A stretch of 41,477 bases of DNA from an uncultured Hyphomicrobiales bacterium (GTDB taxonomy: Bacteria; Pseudomonadota; Alphaproteobacteria; Rhizobiales; Beijerinckiaceae). The position numbers and the translations under genes are program-made. Shown in pieces: positions 22,583-33,380 of this stretch (positions are counted from its first letter, which is position 1; the number at the start of each line of letters is the position of its first letter). The stretch lies in assembly GCA_903900975.1 (NCBI GenBank), contig CAIUPE010000121.1, forward strand, positions 1 through 41,477. Direction: 5' to 3'. The notes beneath the pieces were generated by a model. It ran no database searches. It saw only the letters and a program-made list of their open reading frames with translations, and had not been told where the DNA came from.

Positions 22583-23977
22583 TTAATTAAACCGCTTTAC
22601 ACGGTAATTCAGAATATCGTCAGCTTTAAGTGCCGTGGGGGAACCGGCAGGCAACAGCTTTTTGGCCTTTGCTGCATGGTTTACGGCAGATTGTTGGTCG
22701 CCGATCAAAAAGGCTTCTTGGGCAGCGCTATATTCGGCCATTCCGATATTGTCACTGTTGCCGTAGGCGATGGAAAGACTTTGCCAGATATCGGGGTCTT
22801 CGGGCTCACGTTGTGCAGCATTGGATAATTCGCCGATGGCGCTATTCAGGTTCGCCCGATCCCCCGTTGCCAGCAAAGCGCGTCCCAAAAGTGCCCGGAT
22901 CAAGCCCGCATTAGGCTCCAGAGTCACCGATCGGCGCAAGGCTGCCACCGCCTCGTTGGCTTGGCCGAATTCGAGCAGAACTTGACCTTTCAATTCCCAA
23001 AAATAAGGATTTTCCGGTTTGCTTTTGATCAGATCATCAATGCCGGCTAAGGCCTCGGTTGTCTTTTTATAGCGATAATCAAGGATGGCGTGGGCGTATC
23101 GCGCGGGTATCGACGTATCCGTGACCGGATATTTTCGGCTTACCTCGTCCGGTTTGCCGACGAAGCCAACTAATTTGGCCCTCATCAGCTCATGCCTGAA
23201 TTGCAGTTCAGCTGAATCTTTGACGTTGTAATAGGGGCTTGCCGTCGCAAGAGTCGTCAGATTGGCAATTCGGTCCTGCGGCATCGGATGGCTCATCAGA
23301 TAGGGATCCACCCCTTCTGTCTTGAACATCATGTCATCACTAAGCCGTTTAAACGTATCGAGGAGTCCTTTTGGTGATTGCGAGGTCATATCAAGATATT
23401 TGATCGCGGCCCGATCGGCGGCCTGCTCTTCTCCGCGTTGATACGCGAGCAGCGTTCGGCCTGCTAATTCCTGTGCCCCCATCATGACGCCAACGCCGCC
23501 ATTGGCGGTATTGGATGTCCGACTGCTGGCCCCTGCGATCATCGCTCCGGCGCCTAAGAGCAAACCGGCCGTTGCCAGCATCTGTGCGGTGGCCATTTGT
23601 TCGCGTTGAAGGGTCAAATGTCCGCCCGCTACATGCCCTGACTCGTGAGCAATGACGCCAATAATTTCATTCGGCGTCCGTGAGTCCATCAAGGCGCCAA
23701 TATTGACGAACATTCTTCGGCCACTGGTAACAAACGCATTGAACGTCCGGTCATCGATCAACGCAATGCGGATCGAGCCTTTGTTGATGCCGGCGGCGTT
23801 GAAAATCGGCGCGGAATAATCCCGGAGCAAGTTTTCGATTTCAGTATCGCGGATAACGCCATGCCGTCCCGATTGCGCCAACACCGGGGATGGACTTTGT
23901 CCGCTGCCAACGGCAAAGGCTAATAGGCCGACGCCCATACGTTTGATCCACGCCCGCATTTGTAGTGAAGCTCTCAT
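22583..23977 (-). CDS. M48 family metalloprotease with TPR repeats (BepA-like)
   Basis: This 464-residue protein is a periplasmic M48 zinc peptidase of the BepA/YfgC type, which acts on misassembled outer-membrane proteins. A signal-like N-terminus (to about residue 35) precedes the zinc motif HESGH at 111-115 and a third ligand Glu near 182 in GEEQAADRAA. The C-terminal 170 residues form TPR-like repeats (for example PENPYFWELKGQVLLEFGQ), as in BepA. The start ATG at 23977 has AGGT about 7 bases upstream. The DsbA-like gene follows after 17 bases; since BepA-type proteases often deal with LptD and its disulfides in E. coli, pairing with a DsbA-like protein is suggestive, but that is inference. 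Confidence 0.92.
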   Translation of the reverse strand: MRASLQMRAWIKRMGVGLLAFAVGSGQSPSPVLAQSGRHGVIRDTEIENLLRDYSAPIFNAAGINKGSIRIALIDDRTFNAFVTSGRRMFVNIGALMDSRTPNEIIGVIAHESGHVAGGHLTLQREQMATAQMLATAGLLLGAGAMIAGASSRTSNTANGGVGVMMGAQELAGRTLLAYQRGEEQAADRAAIKYLDMTSQSPKGLLDTFKRLSDDMMFKTEGVDPYLMSHPMPQDRIANLTTLATASPYYNVKDSAELQFRHELMRAKLVGFVGKPDEVSRKYPVTDTSIPARYAHAILDYRYKKTTEALAGIDDLIKSKPENPYFWELKGQVLLEFGQANEAVAALRRSVTLEPNAGLIRALLGRALLATGDRANLNSAIGELSNAAQREPEDPDIWQSLSIAYGNSDNIGMAEYSAAQEAFLIGDQQSAVNHAAKAKKLLPAGSPTALKADDILNYRVKRFN

Positions 23978-24176
23978 GTTCTGACCTATTTAATTCGAGC
24001 GAACGTTGCGGCTATTTGTCTGACGCGTCAATTTAATCCGTCTAAAGAAGTTCCGTTATAAGGTCAGAATCGCGGCATAAGAAGGGCAGGGAAAGGGACT
24101 CTGGGGTCTTTAGCGGCATCCCTTGCCCAAATCCGCCTTTGCCCTTACATCTCGCCGCCGCGAACAGGGGCATATC

Positions 24177-25436
24177 ATGACAAGCGACTTCCAGCCTAAA
24201 TCCGATTTTCTCCGCGTATTGTCCGATCGCGGGTTCATTCATCAGTGTTCCGATTTCGCTGGTCTGGATGAAAAAGCCCGAAAGGGTCGGATTACGGCCT
24301 ATGTTGGCTATGATTGCACGGCGTCATCCCTGCATATCGGAAATCTGATTTCGGCCATGATGTTGCATTGGCTTCAGCAAACCGGTCACCGTCCAATTAC
24401 TTTGATGGGCGGCGGAACGACCCGTGTCGGTGATCCATCGGGCAAGGATGAAACGCGCAAGCTTTTAACGGTTGAACAGATCGAGGCCAACAAAGACAGC
24501 ATCAAGGGCGTGTTTGGTAAGTTGCTCACTTACGGTGCCGACGGCAATGGCGCCATTATGGTCGACAATGCGGAATGGCTGACCAAGCTCAACTACATTG
24601 ATATGCTTCGAGATGTCGGACGTCATTTTTCGATCAACCGCATGTTGTCGATGGATTCCGTTAAACTTCGGCTGGATCGCGAACAAGAATTATCGTTCAT
24701 CGAATTTAATTACATGATCCTGCAGAGCTATGATTTCGTTGAGCTTTCACGGAATTATGATTGTTGCTTGCAGATGGGCGGCTCCGATCAATGGGGCAAT
24801 ATTGTGAATGGCGTGGATTTGGGCCGTCGTATGGGCGCACAACAACTCTATGCTTTAACGACACCCCTTCTGACGACGGCATCGGGTGCCAAGATGGGCA
24901 AGACGGCATCGGGCGCGGTGTGGCTTAATGCCGATATGTTCAGCCCCTATGACTATTGGCAATTCTGGCGGAATACGGAAGACGCCGACGTTACGCGGTT
25001 CCTGAAGCTGTTTACGACCTTGCCACTGGATGAAATTGCGCGGCTCGCAACGCTAGGCGGTGCCGAAATCAACGAGGCTAAGAAAGTGTTGGCGACCGAG
25101 GCAACCGCACTGCTCCATAGCCGTGCTTTAGCCGACGAGGCGGCGGAAACCGCGCGGCAGACTTTCGAGCAAGGTGGCGCTGCTGAAACCTTGCCGACGG
25201 TGACCGTGGCATCGGCTGAATTGTCGGGCGGAGTCGGTGTTCTGGCTGCGTTCGTAATGGCAGGATTGGTTGCCTCAACGGGTGAGGCGCGGCGTCTCAT
25301 TCAAGGCGGCGGGTTGCGCGTTAACGATGAGGCCCTTTCCGATCCCCGCGCCATGCTCGATCCGAGCCATTTGCGCGACGGTGCCATCAAATTGTCGATG
25401 GGTAAGAAAAAACACGTTTTGCTTAAGGCTGAGTAG
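24177..25436 (+). CDS. tyrS: Tyrosine--tRNA ligase
   Basis: This 419-residue class I synthetase charges tRNA-Tyr. The HIGH motif appears as HIGN at 53-56, the tyrosine pocket includes [12 protein letters not shown], and the KMSKS-type loop is KMGKT at 239-243. A C-terminal S4 domain (about 353-415) contains [19 protein letters not shown]. The ATG at 24177 follows AGGGG by about 7 bases; the longer frame from 24123 has no similarity. The 3' end overlaps the convergent YhdP-like gene by 14 bases. The upstream region of about 200 bases is shared with the divergent M48 gene. Confidence 0.96.
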   Translation: MTSDFQPKSDFLRVLSDRGFIHQCSDFAGLDEKARKGRITAYVGYDCTASSLHIGNLISAMMLHWLQQTGHRPITLMGGGTTRVGDPSGKDETRKLLTVEQIEANKDSIKGVFGKLLTYGADGNGAIMVDNAEWLTKLNYIDMLRDVGRHFSINRMLSMDSVKLRLDREQELSFIEFNYMILQSYDFVELSRNYDCCLQMGGSDQWGNIVNGVDLGRRMGAQQLYALTTPLLTTASGAKMGKTASGAVWLNADMFSPYDYWQFWRNTEDADVTRFLKLFTTLPLDEIARLATLGGAEINEAKKVLATEATALLHSRALADEAAETARQTFEQGGAAETLPTVTVASAELSGGVGVLAAFVMAGLVASTGEARRLIQGGGLRVNDEALSDPRAMLDPSHLRDGAIKLSMGKKKHVLLKAE

Positions 25437-28400
25437 GTGCGATTGGGGCCGGGGGCAATTTTGAAGGCGGTGTTTCTTCCGTTGGCCCGCCGGCCTGAAA
25501 GAGTTTTCTAAAGATACCGGGTGCCACAGCGGACAGGGGATTATAGGTCACTTCGGGAGAAACGAGGGGCCCATAGGCGTGGTAATTAATCGAGAAAAGA
25601 CCTTCGTTCTCGCCACCTAATAATTTGCCAACGAGAGGGATTTTGTTCAGCAGATTATTGACAAGATAAGCGGGAACGACAGCGCCGTTCAAATCCACGG
25701 TGCTTTTAGAATAGTCGATGGTTCCTGCTACCGTGCCGCCCAGAACGGGGCCGGACATCACACCGTCCTTGATGGCGATTTTGCCCGAGCCAACCGAGAA
25801 AACCGCATTGAGACGGGTAAACTGGACGTTTTTAGGGTCTGTTACAATCGCGCGACCACCCGGAGCACCTGCTCGTGCGTTCAAATCCGAAATTGCCGCT
25901 TCATCGAGAATAGCGAAGCGCTTGATGGACAATTCGCCTTCCAGCGGTTCGCCGGACGTGGCCAGTTGCAGGCTCAGTGCGCCGGAGTTCATCCGCTTAT
26001 ACAAATCGGTAAACCGCAGCAAAGCACCTGCATCAGCGCTTTGAATGATGATAACGGGTTGGCCCGCTTCCGAGCGCGCTTGCTGGCTGATGATAGGCTG
26101 TTGGCCGGAGCGGGCATCAAGATGCAGATCCTTGAGCATCCCACCCCGGGTTAGGGCGTGCAAATCCACGCCTTTGATAATTTCGCCGTTAAAGCCCGAT
26201 AAATTGGCGATCTTGAGATCAAGTTCTAAATCTTGACTGATGCTTCCCGGTGCATGAGATGTCGAGAAGGCCGTTTTGATCAGGGCCCGACCGTCGAACG
26301 TATCGCCCAGAATTCCGATCTTATAGCCCGAAGCCGTTTTTTCCAGCGTTGCGGAGACTTTGTCGGCGGGATTAATCCGCAAGGACGATAGATTAGCCGA
26401 ATGCAACACACCATCCGCCCCGATTTCAGCCTTGCCTTTGAGCAGAAGATTGGCGTCATCGATCACCAGATCATCAAGGTGGATGGCTTCCTCTGGCGTG
26501 AGGGCTATTGCGAAGGTAGCCTTTTGAGATTTGCCCGCCGGACGGTTCCAGCCTGGAATGAGGCCTGAGACTGACGCTTTGGTCAGATCAAGCTCGCCTT
26601 TTCCTTTGACTTTTTTGCCGCCAAGACCTTTGAGCGCCAGCGACAAAGTAACGGGTCCCGTCAACTGACCGCTGGTTTTCAGCCCCTTTTTCTCGCGCAA
26701 TGCATCATCGATGATCATCGTTACGTTGGCGTCGCGCACCGTGGCACCATTGGGTTGGTGCATATCAAACTCCGCCGGTGCGCCGCCCAGCAACCCTTGT
26801 CCCTTGAGCGTCAACCCTTGGGCATTGGCGATAACATGGACGCTGCCATTTTCTAGACTATCGGCTCCGAAAGCGTTTTCGACCCGGAGATCAGTGAGAT
26901 CACCCTCGGCCGAAATTTGAATATCGGACGGTTTGATGTCAGGCTTTTGGGGAAAGCCTATTTTAACCGACATTGCCACAGCGCCACCGGATTTCGTGGG
27001 ATCGAGTGGCGGCGTCGAGATGTTTCGCATCATATCAGAGCGAAGGGCGGTGGCGAAATCGGGTACCGAGCCGGTGAAGCGAAAATTGATATCGGCTAAG
27101 GTCGGAACGAGCGAGGTGTCGTGGACGCGATAGGTGCCGTCAACCAACGTCAGGACGTGGGTGTCGCCGAGATCAATCGAACCGGATGTGATGTCGACTC
27201 CCACTTTTTGGCCCGTCACATGAACAATACCTTCGAGATGGGTCAGGGGAGGGAGCCCCTTGTCTGCCCGAAGTGTGGCGTTGCTGAGGGAAAGATCGAG
27301 AGCAACGGACGCATCGGGAATGATATCTTTCGTCACGGCCGCATGTAGACCATTGGGATCAAGATCGAGCCGGTACGAACCCTCCGTAACCGTGCCACCC
27401 AGTACAGCCTCGCCAAGATAAGTGCGCACTTCCGGAACGAGAAACGACGGCCAAAGCGCGAGCAGCGCAAGGCCGCTCGACTGGTGCGTGGTAACATCAA
27501 GCTTGAGTCCATCGCGGCCATCGGCCGCGCCGATCAAGGCACTGCCTGAGAGCGCCAATTCCGGTCCCTTTACGTCAAACGACGCGATGCGGACAGCTTT
27601 GAACCCTGGCTCGACGGCACCTTTAATCGTTAGGCTGTCAATGCCGACGGGTTGCCGACCAACCGCGTCGGCCATCAGGGTTGCCCCTTCGCTGCGCAGC
27701 GAAAAGCGCCAGCCATCCAGCGGCGTCTTGGGAATGACGATATAGCCGCTGATCTGCCAATGGGTGTCGCCACTTGCAAAACTGATCACGGGCAGAACGA
27801 CGCGGCTACCATCGTCGGCGAGGGCAAATTCGCCATGGACCTCGTCGACCTTGATCGGCGGTGCTTTTGGATCGTCCAAAATTAAGGTGGCGCGGCCGCC
27901 GGTAATGGCACCCGAGAGTCCGGTCAAAACGCTATCTTTGTCGACATCGACGGCGATGTCGAGCGATAGCGGCATATCGGTTTTAACCGGAATCGTTCCT
28001 TGCTCGGCAAAGCCCAATAGCTCGGATATGGCAATATCCTTGGTTTGCATCGCGAGATGGCGGGCTTCGCCCGGTTTCCCCGTCAGCTTGCCATTCGCCG
28101 ACCAAACGCCATGTTCGCCCTGCGCGCTCAGCGCGATCCGTTCGGACCCGTCGCTGCTCCGATCGAAAGCGAGCGTGAGATCGCGGTAACGCACCTGCCG
28201 GTTACGCCTCTGGTCGTCAATTCGCAAAATGCCGTTCCGGACGAGCGCGTGGTCCAGCAGTCCTAAAAGACCGGCCTGCGATGAAACCGCGTCAATAAAC
28301 GCGCCGATCGCCAACGGCGGAGGGGCAGTAGTTGACGCTGCATCCGGCTCCATCGTTGGCTCGGCTTTTGGCATAAGAGGTAAAGCCGCAGCGTCGGAAG

Positions 28401-28947
28401 GTTCGCCGGATTCCTCCGATATCGAGACCGATCCGTCAGGTTTGATGGTCATAGCGATGAGGAGGCCGGTGAGATCAATATCCCGCGGTACAAGGCGGCC
28501 AATGAGCAGCGAGAGGCCGTCAAAACCAATTTCCGCCTTGGGTGTAACCAGGATCGGTTTGTCGGTATCGTCTTTGATCACGAGCCCGCTGACCGACAGC
28601 CGCAAGCCACCGACGACCTCGCTGATTTCCGCGGATGAGAGCGATACAGAAAAGCCCGCGGGCATCCGGCTCTGGATACCCGTGGCAATCTGGCGCGTCA
28701 TGACGTCATAATTGATGGGGCCTTGCGAGAGTTGCCAGACGAAAAATCCCGCAGCTGCGCCGACAACAAGAATGAGAACGGCCAAAATCTCCGCGACCAG
28801 TTTGATCCCGTGCATCGAGAGGTGGAAGGTCCAATGCCGTTTGCGTTTGACGCGGCCCAGCACGCCGGACGCGCGCGGCGGCGTAACCGGAGCGTCGAGG
28901 TCGTGTTGGGCCTCGTTCGGGTGTGCGGGATCCGGCAAGTCAGTCAT
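25423..28947 (-). CDS. Large AsmA/YhdP-like (DUF3971) envelope protein
   Basis: This 1174-residue protein has a cytosolic N-terminus of about 45 residues, one membrane helix (about 50-71) and a very long periplasmic region. The region is rich in repeating beta-type segments such as [13 protein letters not shown] and LNVTTH-like strands. It matches the YhdP/AsmA-like group with a DUF3971 domain and an AsmA-like C-terminal part ([38 protein letters not shown]). E. coli YhdP, TamB and YdbH move phospholipids between membranes; this protein is likely a bridge-type lipid transporter by family analogy. A proline-rich tail ends the protein. It overlaps tyrS by 14 bases at the 3' ends. No partner gene lies next to it. 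Confidence 0.88.
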   Translation of the reverse strand: MTDLPDPAHPNEAQHDLDAPVTPPRASGVLGRVKRKRHWTFHLSMHGIKLVAEILAVLILVVGAAAGFFVWQLSQGPINYDVMTRQIATGIQSRMPAGFSVSLSSAEISEVVGGLRLSVSGLVIKDDTDKPILVTPKAEIGFDGLSLLIGRLVPRDIDLTGLLIAMTIKPDGSVSISEESGEPSDAAALPLMPKAEPTMEPDAASTTAPPPLAIGAFIDAVSSQAGLLGLLDHALVRNGILRIDDQRRNRQVRYRDLTLAFDRSSDGSERIALSAQGEHGVWSANGKLTGKPGEARHLAMQTKDIAISELLGFAEQGTIPVKTDMPLSLDIAVDVDKDSVLTGLSGAITGGRATLILDDPKAPPIKVDEVHGEFALADDGSRVVLPVISFASGDTHWQISGYIVIPKTPLDGWRFSLRSEGATLMADAVGRQPVGIDSLTIKGAVEPGFKAVRIASFDVKGPELALSGSALIGAADGRDGLKLDVTTHQSSGLALLALWPSFLVPEVRTYLGEAVLGGTVTEGSYRLDLDPNGLHAAVTKDIIPDASVALDLSLSNATLRADKGLPPLTHLEGIVHVTGQKVGVDITSGSIDLGDTHVLTLVDGTYRVHDTSLVPTLADINFRFTGSVPDFATALRSDMMRNISTPPLDPTKSGGAVAMSVKIGFPQKPDIKPSDIQISAEGDLTDLRVENAFGADSLENGSVHVIANAQGLTLKGQGLLGGAPAEFDMHQPNGATVRDANVTMIIDDALREKKGLKTSGQLTGPVTLSLALKGLGGKKVKGKGELDLTKASVSGLIPGWNRPAGKSQKATFAIALTPEEAIHLDDLVIDDANLLLKGKAEIGADGVLHSANLSSLRINPADKVSATLEKTASGYKIGILGDTFDGRALIKTAFSTSHAPGSISQDLELDLKIANLSGFNGEIIKGVDLHALTRGGMLKDLHLDARSGQQPIISQQARSEAGQPVIIIQSADAGALLRFTDLYKRMNSGALSLQLATSGEPLEGELSIKRFAILDEAAISDLNARAGAPGGRAIVTDPKNVQFTRLNAVFSVGSGKIAIKDGVMSGPVLGGTVAGTIDYSKSTVDLNGAVVPAYLVNNLLNKIPLVGKLLGGENEGLFSINYHAYGPLVSPEVTYNPLSAVAPGIFRKLFQAGGPTEETPPSKLPPAPIAPTQP

Positions 28948-29075
28948 TCAATCCAAAACCACCTTCAAAAAGCGATGCGCGCTATTCGAATCCACGCTTG
29001 AGATGAAAGCGATCTGATACCAACGCAAGTGCGTAACTTTAACCATTGCGATTGATTCGATGAAAGGAATGCACC

Positions 29076-29546
29076 ATGGCTCACGCTCTATCTGTCGGCG
29101 ATATTGCCCCAGATTTCACACTGCCTGCCGATGGCGGTGCGGAAATTTCTCTATCGTCCTATCGTGGCAAGAACGTGGTACTGTATTTCTATCCTAAAGA
29201 TGACACGTCCGGTTGTACCAAAGAAGCTATTGAATTCAACGGATTGAAGGCTGATTTTGACAAGGCCAATACCGTGATTATCGGCTTGTCTCCCGATAGC
29301 GCCAAGAGTCATGACAAGTTTAAGGCCAAATACGGGCTGGGTTTCGCGCTTGCCGCCGATGAAAGCAAATCGGCGCTTGAGGCCTATGGTGTATGGGTCG
29401 AAAAGAGCATGTATGGCCGCAAATATATGGGCGTCGAACGCACCACGGTTTTGATCGGCGTCGATGGCACGATCAAGGCCATCTGGCCGAAGGTGAAGGT
29501 CGACGGCCACGCGGCAGAGGTCCTGAAGGCCGCGAAACAGGCGTAA
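29076..29546 (+). CDS. bcp: Peroxiredoxin, BCP/PrxQ family, one-cysteine form
   Basis: This 156-residue thioredoxin-fold peroxidase reduces hydrogen peroxide and organic peroxides. The peroxidatic motif is TSGCTKEA with Cys47. Most BCP proteins carry a resolving cysteine five residues on; here position 52 is Ile and Cys47 is the only cysteine in the protein, so it must use an external thiol for resolution. Other family features are YPKDDT before the motif and the late RTTVLIGVDGTIKAIWP block. The ATG lies about 5 bases after an AAAGGAAT-type sequence. Single-cysteine BCPs exist in other bacteria. Confidence 0.92.
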   Translation: MAHALSVGDIAPDFTLPADGGAEISLSSYRGKNVVLYFYPKDDTSGCTKEAIEFNGLKADFDKANTVIIGLSPDSAKSHDKFKAKYGLGFALAADESKSALEAYGVWVEKSMYGRKYMGVERTTVLIGVDGTIKAIWPKVKVDGHAAEVLKAAKQA

Positions 29547-29648
29547 ATTCGGACCGCGATGCTCCCGCCTCGCTTTTCAAAGAATACGCGCTGTCGGGAG
29601 GGGTGATGTTTTCCACCCCTCGCATCATCGTGATGTTTGCTCTGCGGC

Positions 29649-30653
29649 CTAATCGAGCCGGAACTTTGCCAATTCACGGTGCTCGCCGTGGATGCGGCGG
29701 ACGGTACCGGTGATCGAGCGGTACACAATCGTCTCGGTTTCAATCACCTCGCGATGAAACCTGACGCCGTGCATCAAAGCGCCATCGGTGACGCCTGTGG
29801 CGGAAACGATGACGTCGTCGGAAGCCAATTCGGCCATGTCGTATTTGCGTCTCGGATCAGCCACGCCCATGCCGCGGGCGCGGTCGATTTTGGCTTGGGT
29901 GTCGAGCACGAGACGGCCCTGCATCTGGCCCCCGACGCATCGCAAGGCTGCAGCCGCCAACACGCCTTCTGGCGCACCACCGCTGCCGAGATAGAGGTCA
30001 ATGCCGGTAAAGGATTGCATCGCTGTGAAGATAACACCCGCAACGTCGCCATCCGTAATCAGACGAACCGAGGCACCGGTGCTGCGTACCGCCTCGATGA
30101 GGGCGCTGTGGCGCGGACGGTCGAGGATTAGGACGTTAAGTTCGTGTGGCTTGACCCCTTTGGCTTTGGCCAAAGCATGGATATTGTCGACGGGCGATAC
30201 ATCGAGATCGACTACGCCTTTGGCGTAACCCGGACCAATGGCGATTTTGTCCATATAAACATCGGGCGCGTAAAGTAGAGATCCCGCAGGTGCCATCGCC
30301 ATCACGGCAATCGCGCCGGGCATGTCTTTGGCGCAGAGCGTGGTGCCTTCCAACGGATCGACCGCGATATCGACCTTCGGGCCGGTGCCGTTGCCGACCT
30401 TTTCGCCGATAAACAACATTGGCGCTTCATCACGTTCGCCTTCGCCGATCACAATGCGGCCGTCAATTGGCAGTTTGTTTAATTCGCGCCGCATCGCGTC
30501 GACGGCGGCTTGATCGGAGGCCTTTTCATCGCCACGTCCGCGCCAACGGGCGGCGGAAACAGCGGCGCGTTCGGTAACGCGCACGAGTTCCATCGACAGA
30601 ATGCGCTCAATGACCTCTTTCGGGTGGACATGAATATCGCTGTCTTGGCTCAC
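29649..30653 (-). CDS. glpX: Fructose-1,6-bisphosphatase class II
   Basis: This 334-residue GlpX-type phosphatase converts fructose-1,6-bisphosphate to fructose-6-phosphate for gluconeogenesis. The metal-binding motifs GEGERDEAPML (70-80) and DPLEGTTLC (99-107) are present, as is the late ARDxRRKYDMAELASDDVI-like region. It follows hom by 35 bases on the minus strand and probably ends the operon aminotransferase-hom-glpX. A GGGGTG/CACCCC hairpin lies about 30 bases past the stop (29597-29621), without a U-tract. In related genomes recJ commonly follows glpX; here recJ is 6 kb away on the other strand. Confidence 0.95.
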   Translation of the reverse strand: MSQDSDIHVHPKEVIERILSMELVRVTERAAVSAARWRGRGDEKASDQAAVDAMRRELNKLPIDGRIVIGEGERDEAPMLFIGEKVGNGTGPKVDIAVDPLEGTTLCAKDMPGAIAVMAMAPAGSLLYAPDVYMDKIAIGPGYAKGVVDLDVSPVDNIHALAKAKGVKPHELNVLILDRPRHSALIEAVRSTGASVRLITDGDVAGVIFTAMQSFTGIDLYLGSGGAPEGVLAAAALRCVGGQMQGRLVLDTQAKIDRARGMGVADPRRKYDMAELASDDVIVSATGVTDGALMHGVRFHREVIETETIVYRSITGTVRRIHGEHRELAKFRLD

Positions 30654-30688
30654 GGAATTGAACTCCAGGGGGGAATGTCGACAGGGCC

Positions 30689-32011
30689 TTAACCCCGTTC
30701 GATGCGAATAAGTTGCGGAGGCTCTGCTATATGGCCGTCCGCGATCATCGCGTCGAGTGCTTTTCGGATCGCTTCTTCGGTTGTCGCGTAGGTAATAAGA
30801 ACAACGGGCACCGGTTCGCCGGATTTGCCGGTCGGATCGGCAGCGCGCGACGCAGGTGGGCGCTTTTGCACGATGCTTTCGAGGGAGATCGATTGTTCGG
30901 CCATCCGCGTCGCAATGCCGGCGGCAGCACCTGGTCGGTCACGGGCGGCGAGACGGATATAATAGCCGCCTTCATGGCGCTGCATTGGCGCGCGATCTAA
31001 AACCGCCAGAGCCGAGGCAGCCATACCCAGGGGAGGCAACACAATGCCACGTGCAATATCGACACAATCGGATAGGACTGACGAGGCGGTGGCGTTGCCG
31101 CCAGCACCCGGGCCGACCAGCGTCAATTCGCCTACCGGATCGGCGGCGACATTAACGGCGTTGGTAACGCCCATAACCTGAGCAATAGCCCAACCTTTCG
31201 GAACCATGGTGGGGTGGACGCGCTGCTCAATACCTGTGGCCGTGCGCTCGGCGACGCCCAACAATTTGATGCGATAACCCAATTCATCCGCCATAACGAG
31301 ATCAAGCGGGGTGATCGAAGCAATGCCTTCGACATAGACCGCATCGGCGTCGATCGCGGTGCCGAAAGCGAGGCTGGCGAGGATCGACAATTTATGCGCG
31401 GTATCGAAGCCGCCGACATCGAAGGTGGGATCGGCTTCCGCATAACCCAATCGTTGCGCATCAGCCAGACATGCATCGAATGTGAGGCCTTCGAGCTCCA
31501 TGCGGGATAAAATATAATTGCAAGTGCCGTTCAAAATGCCCGATACCCGCGTCACCTGATTGCCGGCCAGCGACTCGCGTAAGGTTTTGACGATCGGAAT
31601 ACCGCCAGCGACCGCGGCTTCGAAATTCAATGCCACCTGATGGCGTTCCGCCAATGCGACCAAAGCCGAGCCATGCTTGGCCAGCAGCGCTTTATTGGCC
31701 GTGATGACATGTTTGCCCGACGAAAGCGCCGCTTCAACAGCTTCTTTCGCGGTGCCATCGGCTCCACCAATCAGTTCGACGACGCAATCGACATGGTCCG
31801 AGCTGGCTAAGGCCACCGGATTGTCAAACCATTCAACGCCGCTCACATCAATGCCCCGGTCGCGTTTGCGATCCCGCGCCGATACCGCGGTGACACGCAT
31901 CGTCCTCCCACTGCGCTTGGCGATCGCCGTGCCGTGGAGATGAAGCGCCTGAAACACGGAAGCACCAACCGTGCCGAGGCCAAGGATACCGATACGAAGG
32001 GGAGCAGTCAT
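30689..32011 (-). CDS. hom: Homoserine dehydrogenase
   Basis: This 440-residue enzyme reduces aspartate semialdehyde to homoserine, the branch to Met, Thr and Ile. The N-terminal dinucleotide-binding loop is GLGTVG at 11-16. The catalytic domain contains EGLTFDACLADAQRLGYAEA-like residues and the GGFDTAHKL block. A C-terminal ACT domain (about 345-420) should sense end products such as threonine. It is 41 bases downstream of the aminotransferase gene and 35 bases upstream of glpX. The arrangement suggests joint expression of amino-acid and sugar synthesis genes. It is of monofunctional size, with no aspartokinase domain. Confidence 0.95.
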   Translation of the reverse strand: MTAPLRIGILGLGTVGASVFQALHLHGTAIAKRSGRTMRVTAVSARDRKRDRGIDVSGVEWFDNPVALASSDHVDCVVELIGGADGTAKEAVEAALSSGKHVITANKALLAKHGSALVALAERHQVALNFEAAVAGGIPIVKTLRESLAGNQVTRVSGILNGTCNYILSRMELEGLTFDACLADAQRLGYAEADPTFDVGGFDTAHKLSILASLAFGTAIDADAVYVEGIASITPLDLVMADELGYRIKLLGVAERTATGIEQRVHPTMVPKGWAIAQVMGVTNAVNVAADPVGELTLVGPGAGGNATASSVLSDCVDIARGIVLPPLGMAASALAVLDRAPMQRHEGGYYIRLAARDRPGAAAGIATRMAEQSISLESIVQKRPPASRAADPTGKSGEPVPVVLITYATTEEAIRKALDAMIADGHIAEPPQLIRIERG

Positions 32012-32052
32012 GTCATATTCCGGAAGGAGGAGGGGGCTACTTAGAGTAAAAC

Positions 32053-33261
32053 TTACCGCGGGAGAAGGTTGTGCAACGTTTTATCGGCGGAATCGAGAAA
32101 GCGGCGGATATTGCGTGCGGCTTGGCGGATCCGTTGCTCGTTTTCAACAATGGCAATGCGCACGTGGTCATCGCCATATTCACCAAAGCCAATACCGGGC
32201 GCGACCGCCACATCGGCCTTTTCGACGAGAAGTTTGGAAAATTCGAGGCTGCCAAGTGCCGTAAACGGCTCTGGAATTTTCACCCACGCGAACATCGACG
32301 CGCCGGGGGGATCGATCTCCCATCCGGCATGGCCGAAACTTTCAACGAGGGCGTCGCGGCGATTTTTATACGTTGAACGCATCTCGCGGATGCAGTCGTC
32401 GGGTCCGTTCAATGCCGCTGTCGCTGCGACTTGAATGGGCGTAAAGGCGCCATAATCGAGGTAAGATTTAACGCGAGCTAAAGCCGCGATCAGTTTTTCA
32501 TTGCCGACCGCAAAGCCCATCCGCCAGCCGGCCATGGAGAAAGTTTTGGACATGGAGGTAAATTCAACGGTCACATCCATGGCACCTGGTACCTGCAAGA
32601 CCGAGGGCGGCGGATTGGCGTCGTCAAAATATACCTCGGCATAGGCCAAGTCCGAGAGCAGGATTAACTCATGCTTTTTGGCAAAAGCGACGAGATCCCG
32701 GTAAAAATCAAGCGAGGCGATAAAGGCCGTTGGATTAGCCGGATAGCAGGTGACGAGCGCAATCGGCTTGGGGATCGAATGGGCCACCGCGCGCTCAATT
32801 TGGCGGAAAAAATCCTCGTTTGGCTCGGCTGGAACGGAGCGGATAACGCCGCCCGCCATTAAGAAGCCGAAGGCGTGGATCGGATAGGACGGGTTGGGCA
32901 CCAAGACAACATCGCCCGGTGCTGTGATGGCCTGTGCCATATTGGCGAAGCCCTCTTTTGAACCCAAGGTGGCGATCACCTGAGTGTCTGGATTAAGGGT
33001 GACGCCGAAGCGGCGCTCGTAATAAGCGGCCTGCGCTTTTCTCAAGCCTGGAATGCCGCGCGAGGCCGAATACCGATCGGTGCGGGGCTTGCCGACCGTT
33101 TCGACGAGTTTTTCGATGACATGCTTCGGTGCCGGCAAATCCGGATTGCCCATTCCGAGATCGATGATATCGGCGCCACGGTTACGCGCGCCCGCCTTGA
33201 TCCGGTTGACTTGTTCGAAAACATAAGGAGGAAGGCGTTTAATGCGATGAAAATCGGCCAT
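32053..33261 (-). CDS. Class I/II PLP aminotransferase (AlaC/LL-DAP aminotransferase-like)
   Basis: This 402-residue fold-type I enzyme transfers amino groups through PLP. The Schiff-base lysine is Lys239 in SMSKTFSMAGWRMGF. The MGNPDLPAP substrate-loop block lies at 37-45 and the NPSYPIH block near 123. The C-terminal arginine region (DDHVRIAIVEN) binds substrate carboxylate. It resembles proteins annotated as LL-diaminopimelate or alanine (AlaC) aminotransferase; the true substrate cannot be read. I chose the ATG at 33261, with AGG about 7 bases upstream, over 33279. It heads the operon with hom and glpX, suggesting a role in aspartate-family amino-acid synthesis. Confidence 0.9.
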   Translation of the reverse strand: MADFHRIKRLPPYVFEQVNRIKAGARNRGADIIDLGMGNPDLPAPKHVIEKLVETVGKPRTDRYSASRGIPGLRKAQAAYYERRFGVTLNPDTQVIATLGSKEGFANMAQAITAPGDVVLVPNPSYPIHAFGFLMAGGVIRSVPAEPNEDFFRQIERAVAHSIPKPIALVTCYPANPTAFIASLDFYRDLVAFAKKHELILLSDLAYAEVYFDDANPPPSVLQVPGAMDVTVEFTSMSKTFSMAGWRMGFAVGNEKLIAALARVKSYLDYGAFTPIQVAATAALNGPDDCIREMRSTYKNRRDALVESFGHAGWEIDPPGASMFAWVKIPEPFTALGSLEFSKLLVEKADVAVAPGIGFGEYGDDHVRIAIVENEQRIRQAARNIRRFLDSADKTLHNLLPR

Positions 33262-33380
33262 GGCTGCACCTGTGATCAAAAGGTGGGAAGGATTATTGAT
33301 GTCCGCTTAGCACGACCTATTGTCGGTTTCACGCAAGTTTTTGACGGATTGGTCATAAAAATGCTACGATGAACGGATCC

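Noticed and set aside
23979-24069. Nine-base inverted repeat TTCTGACCT/AGGTCAGAA flanking the divergent M48/tyrS region
   Set aside because: The left arm coincides with the ribosome binding region of the M48 gene and the arms are 73 bases apart; chance is likely.
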